The translations under genes and the position numbers were made by a program. Shown piece by piece: positions 44,279-53,300 of a DNA stretch of 64,000 nucleotides (position 1 is its first letter; every line of letters starts with the position of its first letter). Under the pieces are notes generated by a model, which was not told the DNA's origin, searched no databases, and worked only from the letters and a program-made list of their open reading frames with translations. This DNA is from Bacillota bacterium (lineage in GTDB: Bacteria; Bacillota_I; Bacilli_A; RF39; UBA660). The DNA lies in the NCBI GenBank assembly GCA_023460995.1, contig JAEWOE010000006.1, forward strand, positions 496,001-560,000. The letters are read 5' to 3'.

Positions 44279-44821
44279 ATGGAAGATGTATTGATGGAAA
44301 CTGAAATGACTATGGAAGGTTCTATTGAAACTTTAGAGAAAAGATTTGTTAATATTAGAGCAGGGAGAGCTAATCCAGCTATACTAGATCATGTTTTAGT
44401 TAGTTATTATGGAAGTGATACACCACTTAAACAATTAGCTAATGTTTCTGTTCCTGAGGCTCGTCAACTATGTATTAAACCATTTGACAAATCTTGTATA
44501 ACTGCAATTGAAAAAGGAATATATGCTGCTAATATAGGACTTACTCCTAATAATAATGGCGAAACAATTATTTTAAATATTCCAGCTCTTACTGAACAAA
44601 CAAGAAGAGATTATGTTAAACAAGCAAAACAAATGGCTGAGGAAGCTAAAATTAGTTTAAGAAATATAAGACAAGATGCAAACAATGACATTAAGAAGTT
44701 AGAAATAACTGAAGATGATAAGAAATTAGCTGTTGAAGAAGTACAGGAATTAATAAATAAATATAATAAGATAGTTGAAGATAAATTGAAGATAAAAGAA
44801 CAAGAATTAATGACTGTATAA
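44279..44821 (+). CDS. frr: Ribosome recycling factor
   Basis: 180 residues, normal for RRF. The three-helix bundle with hinge domain is recognisable from RFVNIRAGRANPAILDHVLV, then PFDKSCITAIEKGI, LTPNNNGETIILNIPALTEQ and the conserved LRNIRQDANNDIKKLE. It splits post-termination ribosomes together with EF-G. The gene is usually next to pyrH; here it follows dnaE by 43 bases. The transcript may end in an imperfect hairpin whose arms flank the stop codon, before the T-run at about 44829-44836. Confidence 0.94.
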   Translation: MEDVLMETEMTMEGSIETLEKRFVNIRAGRANPAILDHVLVSYYGSDTPLKQLANVSVPEARQLCIKPFDKSCITAIEKGIYAANIGLTPNNNGETIILNIPALTEQTRRDYVKQAKQMAEEAKISLRNIRQDANNDIKKLEITEDDKKLAVEEVQELINKYNKIVEDKLKIKEQELMTV

Positions 44822-44887
44822 TTTTTGTCTTTTTTTCATACTCAAAATAGTGTATAATAAATATATATTATATGAGGGAGGACTAAT

Positions 44888-45568
44888 ATGAAAAGTTTTA
44901 AGAGAACATTATCAATTATCCTCAGAATATTGATTATATTTATTATACTTTTAGGTATTATGACAGTTGCAATTAATATTTATATGATAAACTATGCTAA
45001 AAAATATATCTTAACAATAGATAATATAAATACTGCTAGTGTCAATTGTATTACGGTTCTTGGAGCTAGTGTTAAATCAAATGGTACACCTAGTAATATG
45101 TTAGAAGATCGTCTTGCGGAGAGCGTAGTCTTATATAATGTTGGAGTATCTAATAAAATAATAATGAGTGGTGATCATGCAAATGATGATTATGATGAAG
45201 TTAACACTATGAAAAATTATGCTATCAAAAAAGGCATACCATCTAGTGATATTTTTATGGATCATGCCGGTCTTAATACTTATGATAGTATGTATCGCTT
45301 GAAGGATATTTTTGAGGTTAATTCTACTATAATAGTAACCCAAGACTATCATTTATATAGAGCGATTTATATTGCTAGAAAACTAGGTATTGAGGCTTAT
45401 GGAATAGCGTCTAATCCAAGGGAGTATAATGGACAATTTTATAGAGATATAAGAGAGATACTCGCAAGAGTTAAAGATTACTTTAAAGTAATCTTTGAAC
45501 CAGAATCTACTGTTACAGGTGATACAATATCAGTGTTTGGTAATGGTGATAGTACAAACGATAAATAA
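44888..45568 (+). CDS. DUF218/SanA-like membrane protein
   Basis: 226 residues. One N-terminal membrane helix (about 10-35), then the external DUF218 domain: CITVLGASVKSNGTPSNMLEDRL, KIIMSGDHANDDYDEVN, DHAGLNTYDSMYR and VTQDYHLYRAIYIARKLGI. This is the SanA (vancomycin sensitivity) branch. The domain is suspected to act on envelope intermediates, but its substrate is not known. GAGGGAGG precedes the start. A TATAAT at 44853-44858 may be its -10. The next gene starts 19 bases later, suggesting an operon. Confidence 0.85.
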   Translation: MKSFKRTLSIILRILIIFIILLGIMTVAINIYMINYAKKYILTIDNINTASVNCITVLGASVKSNGTPSNMLEDRLAESVVLYNVGVSNKIIMSGDHANDDYDEVNTMKNYAIKKGIPSSDIFMDHAGLNTYDSMYRLKDIFEVNSTIIVTQDYHLYRAIYIARKLGIEAYGIASNPREYNGQFYRDIREILARVKDYFKVIFEPESTVTGDTISVFGNGDSTNDK

Positions 45569-45587
45569 ATTATTTAGGAGGAATATT

Positions 45588-46661
45588 ATGAAAAAGTTAA
45601 TTTTATGCTTATTTTCCATATTGGCATTTCTTTCAATTAATACTAGTGTGGAGGCCAAGAGTTCGTTTTATCAATTTGAAGATAACTTAGATGTTGAAAA
45701 CAAATTTGATGGTAGTGTTTTCTTTGCAGGAGAAACAGTATTTACTAAATCAGAAGTTGATGGAATAGCTTTTGTAGGTGGAAATAATATTGAAGTAAAT
45801 GGTCAAGTTGACTACGGTTTTGTTGCTGGTAACAGTATTAAAATAACAGGAAAAGTTAATAATGATCTATTTGCAGCAGGCTCTAATGTTGCTATTAACG
45901 ATGGAGCTTCTGTTGAAAGAGATTCTTATCTTGCTGCTTCAACAGTAAGTATCAAAGATGCAACATTTGGTAGAGATATAAAAATAGCAGCAGCAACAGT
46001 TACACTTAGAGATGTAACTATAAATGGTGATATATATATATCTGCTACTAATATAAAATTAGATGATAATGTTGTGATTAATGGTAAACTATCTTATAAT
46101 GAAGATGCTGTAATTTCAGGAATTGATGATAGTAATATCGGTGAAGTTGATACTTACAAAACTAATATTGATGAGTCAGCTACTTTATTATCAAATGTTA
46201 AAAGTAAACTATTTAGTATAATATCTGGCTTCATAATACTTGTTATTATGTTTCTATCTTTCCCAAATTTATTTAAGAAAATAGATGCGAAAACAAGTGA
46301 TAACAAGATAGGAAATTATTTTACAAAAGCGGGTATAGGTTTTATAGGATTAATTATAATTCCAATAATTTCTATAATCAGTATTTGTACAATAATTGGT
46401 ATGCCAATAGGATTAATTTTAATTGCGGCATATATTGTATCTTTATACTTTGGAATGCTTATAACTGCATATGTGCTAGGTAATAAACTGTACACTAATC
46501 TATTTAAGAAAGAATATAATTTCTATACTGTATCTTTTATAGGATTAATAGTAATAAAAGCATTAGAATTAATTCCTGTTATTTCAGGTATAGTAGGGTT
46601 GTTAAGTCTTTTGTTTGGACTTGGTATGATTATAAGTTTATTTATCAAGGATAAAAAATAA
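45588..46661 (+). CDS. Secreted bactofilin-like beta-helix membrane protein
   Basis: 357 residues from ATG 45588, 7 bases after AGGAGG; earlier in-frame ATG 45495 lies inside the previous gene. A signal peptide (cleavage near SVEA-KSS) leads into a right-handed beta-helix region (about 30-190) with short repeats such as AFVGGNNIEVNGQVDYGFVA and NDLFAAGSNVAIN, as in polymer-forming (bactofilin-like) proteins. From about 205, four membrane helices follow. Unlike cytosolic bactofilins this one would have the helix outside and be anchored by the C-terminal membrane part. Assembly role inferred. Confidence 0.8.
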   Translation: MKKLILCLFSILAFLSINTSVEAKSSFYQFEDNLDVENKFDGSVFFAGETVFTKSEVDGIAFVGGNNIEVNGQVDYGFVAGNSIKITGKVNNDLFAAGSNVAINDGASVERDSYLAASTVSIKDATFGRDIKIAAATVTLRDVTINGDIYISATNIKLDDNVVINGKLSYNEDAVISGIDDSNIGEVDTYKTNIDESATLLSNVKSKLFSIISGFIILVIMFLSFPNLFKKIDAKTSDNKIGNYFTKAGIGFIGLIIIPIISIISICTIIGMPIGLILIAAYIVSLYFGMLITAYVLGNKLYTNLFKKEYNFYTVSFIGLIVIKALELIPVISGIVGLLSLLFGLGMIISLFIKDKK

Positions 46662-46665
46662 TATT

Positions 46666-46694
46666 AAAACTATCATTAAATGGTAGTTTTTTCT
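46666..46694 (+). terminator. Intrinsic terminator after the bactofilin-like gene
   Basis: AAAACTATCAT (46666-46676) pairs with ATGGTAGTTTT (46680-46690), one T-G pair; T-run follows. Confidence 0.75.
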
Positions 46695-46722
46695 TTACTT
46701 TATAAATAAGTAATACTATAAT
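46694..46722 (+). promoter_or_regulatory. Promoter of gene 46747
   Basis: -35 TTTACT (46694-46699), 17-base spacer, -10 TATAAT (46717-46722). Confidence 0.6.
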
Positions 46723-46746
46723 AAATGCAAATAAAGGAGGTATAGT

Positions 46747-47220
46747 ATGTTTAAACCAGGAGATATTGTTCAAAGTGATAAAGTAATACTTATTGATAAC
46801 AAAGTAGATAATAAAGAAGATAGATTGTTTGTAGTTTTATTTTCTTTAGACTTAGAAAGTGGAAGTAAGGTGTTTGCATGCCCATTAACTAAACAAACAA
46901 AAACATTTAATAAACATCCTGAAAACTATTTTTTCATTCCAAGCGTTATTGAAAAGTACTCTCAATTTGATTTTGCAAAAGTTGATAACATTGCAGTTTT
47001 TAATGATTCTGAACTTCATAACGTATTAACTAAATTAGATGAAGTTACTGTAAATAGGATATTAGATAAAATTAAAACATGTACACCAAAGGAAAAACAA
47101 TTAGAACAATATGAATATATAAAAATAATTATTCAATATATTGAGCTTTTTAATAAAATAGATTCTAAAATGGCAAAAAAACAAGCAAAACAAAGGAAAC
47201 TATCTGTTGCATCTAAATAA
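46747..47220 (+). CDS. Unknown protein with possible PemK/MazF-like fold
   Basis: 157 residues, cytoplasmic. The first half begins FKPGDIVQSDKVILIDNK and continues RLFVVLFSLDLESGSKVFACPLTKQTK, a spacing like PemK/MazF-type toxins (PGDIV, then VVL and the PLT strand). The second half is helical and charged, ending in a lysine-rich tail. No antitoxin gene is adjacent, so a toxin-antitoxin role is not supported; it may be an SH3-like domain with another job. GGAGG lies just before the ATG. Own promoter and terminator. Confidence 0.55.
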   Translation: MFKPGDIVQSDKVILIDNKVDNKEDRLFVVLFSLDLESGSKVFACPLTKQTKTFNKHPENYFFIPSVIEKYSQFDFAKVDNIAVFNDSELHNVLTKLDEVTVNRILDKIKTCTPKEKQLEQYEYIKIIIQYIELFNKIDSKMAKKQAKQRKLSVASK

Positions 47221-47225
47221 CTATT

Positions 47226-47261
47226 AAAAAAAGAAAAAACTATATGTTTTTTCTTTTTTTT
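47226..47261 (+). terminator. Intrinsic terminator after gene 46747
   Basis: Perfect 15-base stem: seven A, G, six A, C (47226-47240) with its complement (47246-47260) around TATAT. Confidence 0.78.
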
Positions 47262-47286
47262 ATCACTTAATTTTATAATAAACTTA

Positions 47287-47315
47287 TTGTAAAAAAGCAA
47301 TCAAAATGATATGAT
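47287..47315 (+). promoter_or_regulatory. Promoter of the giant surface-protein gene
   Basis: -35 TTGTAA (47287-47292), 17-base spacer, extended -10 TGATATGAT ending at 47315. The leader is about 70 bases. Confidence 0.6.
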
Positions 47316-47394
47316 ATATATAGTAAAAAGAATAAATAATATGTAATTACAAATAAATACAATTAACGACAAAAGAATATAATGGGGTGCATTT

Positions 47395-50300
47395 ATGAAT
47401 ATATCAAGAAAAAAACTAAGGGGGTTTACTCTAATAGAGTTATTAGCAATTCTAATCCTATTAGGTATACTACTTTTAATAGCTATTCCACTTGTTAATC
47501 ATATAGTAAAAGAAGCAAAATCAAAAATATGTGATTTAAATGCAAAAACAATGGAAATTGCGGCAGATAATTATATAGCTAGGGATGCTATAACAATAAA
47601 AATAGGTGAAACGAGAATAGTTCAGTTAAGTGAACTACAATCAGCGGGTTATATATCTGACATGTATTCTCCGTATGCGAAACGAGAAGCATGTACTGGA
47701 TATGTAGTAGTCACAAATGAAGGACAAAGAGGAAATGATTACTATGTATATCAAAGCGAACTTAAGTGCGGTAATTCATGTGTAACAGCCAATTATGATG
47801 TATCACATGGAAATCCAGGTACAGGAAACACTGATGTTGATGATATAAAAGATGACATGAAAGAAAAAAATAACGATTGGTATTTCGAAGGAGATGACCC
47901 AAAAAACTGGGTAAAATTCGGAATGATTGATGGAATAACAAATCGTGGATTATTATGGCGTATTGTAAAATTAGATGATACGGGAATAAAGATGGTATAT
48001 GAAGGATTAGAAAATGGCTCAATGAATCCTTTAGAAGATGGTAGAGCATTAATAGATGGAACAATGGGAATATCATGGAATACATCTGGAACAAATAAAT
48101 GGAATGAACCAGCTAGTTTAGATGGAAAACTAAATGAATGGTTATCACTTCTTAATATTCCAGATATAAGTAGTTACCTAGCCAAAATTAATTGGAAGGT
48201 AGGCGGAGTTCCATACCAAGACCCAACAACTATAGGAACATTTAATCACTATCAAGCAATTAGTAGTACTGATACAGGTGGAAGTTTTGATGGCTTATCA
48301 AAAAATGAAAGCTATGTAGGAACAATAAATGCAATAGATTTTATGTATACAAGTGATAACGAATCTTGTGTAAAAAGTTATTTAGAAACTGGAAGTAGTA
48401 GTGAATGCGCATACGACCCATCAACTGGAGTAATAAATAACTTCTTACAAAAAGGAAAATATTTGTACTGGACACTTAATGCAAGAAGTGATGTAGATAA
48501 TATGGCATGGGATATAAGTAATTCAGGACTTATAGGAAGTAATACTGTCACATTATCAACAATATCAGTAAGACCAGTACTTAATTTAAAGTTAAGTAGT
48601 AAGTTTATTTCAGGAACTGGAACAATTGAAGATCCATATATTCTAGAAGATTACATGATAGGATTAACAGATAAACCAGTAATAACATTAAATGGAGATT
48701 CAACAATTTATATTCGTCAGTATGATTCTTATGAAGATGAAGGGGCAACTGCTCTTGATAAACAAGATGGGGATTTGACAAGTGATATTAGTGTTACTGG
48801 AACGGTAAATATAAATACACCAGGCGATTATGAAATAAAATATGATGTAACAGACAGTGATGGAAATCATGCCATAACTGTAACAAGAAAAGTAGTTGTT
48901 ATTGAAAGGGACTTACCAATAATTAAGTTAAACGGAAGTAACCCTACATATGTAACAATAACAAAATCATATACAGAACCAGGAGCAACTGCTTATGACA
49001 TAAATTATGGTGATATAAGTAGTAGTATAGTAACAAGTGGAAGTGTAGATACATCAGTACTCGGAACATATTATATAAAATATAATGTTACAAATGAAGA
49101 TGGAATGAAAGCTCCAGAAATTACTAGAAAAGTTATAGTAAAAGTACCTGTACCAACAATAACATTAAATGGAGATAATACAACGTTAGTAGATATAGGT
49201 ACAATATATACAGAAGAAGGAGCAACTGCCGCTGATGAAGTAGATGGTGATTTAACTTCAAGTATATTACAAAGAATTGAATACTATAATCCAACAAGTA
49301 GAACATGGCAAGTAGTATCATCAATAAATACAGGAACGGTATCAAAATATCGAGTTAGATATTCTGTAACAAATAGTTATGGATCAAATTCATATGTATA
49401 TAGAAATATTCAAATAGTAAAAGTTTCAGGGCCAATAATAACATATACCCCAAATAGTGGTGGCTCATCTAAAAAGACATGGTCTACAGTAATAAATGTA
49501 GCTAAGAGAAATTATGATGTAGTAACATCAAGCCAAAAATATATGATTAAGAGTAATTGGAGCTCAGCTGACGTAGGAGATATTGATAATTATAGATCAA
49601 CATATACTGATGGAAGAACAATTACAATGACACATGGAACAGCTTACTATACTATATATGCAAGAGCATTTGATACTTATGGAGATCTTACATTAAAAGC
49701 ATCAGGTAGATTTAAACTAGATAACTCAAGACCATACATAGATATAAATGGTGGAACTGAAAAAATCTTATTAGGTCATACCTATAGAGATAAAGGCGCA
49801 ACAGCTTACGATGACTACTGGGATGGAAATATAACAGGCAAGATAACTACAACATCCAACGTAGATACATCAACTCTAGGAACATATTATGTAACATATA
49901 AAGTAACAGATAGTGCAGGAAACACAACAACAAAAAGTAGAAAAGTAATAGTATACCATCCACAAGCTGAAATTTATTTAAAAGGTGGAAGTACTATAAA
50001 TCTTCTTTATGGAACTCCATATGTTGAAAAAGGTGCAACTGCTTATGATGAAATAGATGGAAATATAACTTCTGATATAACAATAACAGGTAGTGTTGAT
50101 CATATGCGTGAAGCTACATACTACGTAACATACAAAGTTACAAATTCTTCAGGTTATACTACAACAAGGACTAGAACAGTAAATGTTTATATACCAAAAC
50201 CTGTTGTAACTATAAAAGGAAGTAGTAATATAAAATTACTAATACATTCAACTTATGTAGATCAAGGTGCAACGGCAAATGATACATTGGATGGTGATTT

Positions 50301-53300
50301 AACAAGTAGAATAGTAACAACAGGAAGTGTAAATCCAGAAATTCCAGGCACATATTCAATAACTTATACAGTTACAAATGATTTAGGAAAAACAACTTCA
50401 GCAATAAGAAAGATAACTGTATATAAGCCAGAACCAGTAATTACAATAACTGGAAATAGTAATATTGAAATATTAAAAACAAGAACATATACAGATTTAG
50501 GAGCGACTGCTACCGATCAAATAGATGGTAATATAACAAGTAGTATAGTTACATCAAGTACGGTAAATACAGCAGTAGCGGGCACATATTATGTAACATA
50601 TACGGTAACCAATAGTGAGGGTATAACTTCTACTAAAAAAAGAACAGTAGTAGTAAGAGAGCCTAATGTTACTATTACATTAAAAGGTACATCAACAGTA
50701 AATTTACCAATAGGAAGAAGTTATGTAGATGCAGGAGCAACAGCATACGATGAGTTACTAGGTGATGTAACAAGTAGTATAACAACAACAAATAATATAA
50801 ATCCGTATACACTTGGAACGTATACAGTAAACTATAGAATAGTAACAAGTGGTGTTACAAAGACAGCAAAAAGAACAGTTAAAGTAGTTCCGTTATCAGG
50901 ACCAATCATAACATTTAGTAAAAATGGTGATGGAACATATAAACAAAATAATGAGACAACAGTAACTGTAATTGAAAGTGAATATGCAGTAGTACCATCA
51001 TCAGTTAAATACGTTTGGTCTACATCACAGGCTGATCCGAGTGAAGCTAGTTTTTCTACAGCATTAACTAGTGGTGATACAATAACTACTCCTAGTAGTG
51101 TAACAGGTAAATATTACTTATTTGTAATAGCAAAAGATGTATATGGTAATACATCAATAATGGGAACGAATGCATTTTATTTAGATAATACAAAACCAGT
51201 ATTAACACTAAAAGGAAATAGGGTATTCCAAACGCCAGCAGATTCAACTTATGTTGATCCAGGAATAAATGTTCTTGAAGCTGATAGCGGACTAAATAGT
51301 AGCGGAGTAATAATAACAAGTAACATTATAACTGGCGTAATAGGAACATACACTGTTACATATAACGCAACAGATAAGGCAGGAAATGCTGCTTTACCAA
51401 TAACAAGAACAGTATCTGTAGTAGAATCAAGATTAGTAGATGCACCAGGAGACGATTTTAAACAATTATATGATGCTTCATACTTTGTTGGTTCTAATCC
51501 AAATAACTGGGTAGAGTTTGGAAATGCATCAGGAAATGTTTATGATTATATACCAATCATGTGGAGAATAATAAAAGCCGATGGGCAAGGTATAAAAATA
51601 ATATATGAAGGCGTTAAAAATGATGCTAAAACAGCTACTAATGAAAATGGTACAATAGGAACTGGAGTATGGGATAGTACAAATAATATATGGAATAAAC
51701 CAGCATCAATAAGAACAAATATAGATAATTTCTATACTAATTTAAATGAACCAGATAAAGATACATTAACAACTAAGATAAATTGGTGTGTAGGCTTAGT
51801 AAATACTCCATATAACTTAGATGAGTTTAAGAATACTTCATGTAGCACACTTAGTGATACTAAAAGTTCTATAGGATTAGTAGATGGAAGAGATTATATC
51901 TTAACATCTAAAGATCCATGTGATGCATATAATCAAGCATCGTGTGGAACAAATAACTTCTTAAGAAAAAATTATAGTTACTTTACTTCAATAGGGGATG
52001 CAGCAAGTTCAGTTGCTATATTCTTAGTAAATAGTAATGGTGGTTTAACAAGAACACAAGTAACAGATACAATGAATATTAGACCAGTAATAAATTTAAG
52101 AAGTGATGTATTAATTCTTGGTGGTGAAGGAACATTTGAGAATCCATATAAATTAAATAGAAGAGAACCAAGTATTGATAATGATCCACCTGAAGTTAAA
52201 TTTAGTCCAGCAAGTTCAACTAAGAATTTAGATGACAGTAAAGTTGAAGTAGTTGTAACTGATAAAATAACAGGTGTAAACAATGCAAGTTTAAAATATG
52301 TATGGACAACTACAAGTACACAACCAGATATATCAACTATTACTAATAATTTTACAAATGGTGATAAAATTGAGATTCCACCAAGTCCAAATGGAAATTA
52401 TTATTTATGGGTAGTAGCAGCTGATAGAAAAGGAAACCAAATAATAGCTAAAGGTGGGGCTTATATTTCAGATAATACAGCGCCAGTAATAACTATGAAC
52501 GGAGCAAATCCTTCTCAATTAAGAATTGGTGACGTATATACTGATCCTGGAGCAACTGCCATAGATAATTTAGATGGAAATGTTCCAGTAACAGTAATAA
52601 CAAATTTAATGCCTTCAGTAGAAGGATTATATACAGTTACTTATACAGCAGTTGATAGTAATGGTAATACAAGTACAGCAACTAGAATAGTAAATGTATG
52701 GAAAACAATATATGCTGATAGTTTACTAGCGGCTGTTAGAGATACAACATATACAGATGGAACTTATGATGTTACAGTAAATGGAATTACATACTCAGTT
52801 GAATTAGTAAATGTATATGATGATACTACTTATTCTTCTGATGCAGTACTTGGAGATTCAACTACTAATAAAAAAGTTCTTGCTGTTAAGTATCACGGCA
52901 ATTTAACAATTGATCCAGGTGTAACAGTAACTGCTACAACATTTAATAATCTTACTTACAAAAAAGGTATGCTATTATATGTAAAAGGAAATCTTGTTAA
53001 CAATGGAACAATAAGCATGACAGCTAGAGGAACATACAATCAAGCTGGAGAAGATGTATATCTATGGAAGAACACAGATAATTCCTACGAATATATACCT
53101 GCAATTGGGGCAACCGGCGGTGCGACAGTGAGTTTAACTAATGCTCCTTCTCAAAGTAAAGCGGGACTTCCTGGAAACAGCGGTTCTGGACGTTCTACCG
53201 GTGGTGGTGGTTCAGGAGGAGTATTTAATAACGTATCAGGAACATCAGTGTCAGGTGCAGGTGGTGCTGGGACAGCTTATTCCGGAGGAGCTGGTGGCGG

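Noticed and set aside
46747..47220. Toxin-antitoxin locus
   Set aside because: Only a weak PemK/MazF resemblance and no adjacent small partner gene.
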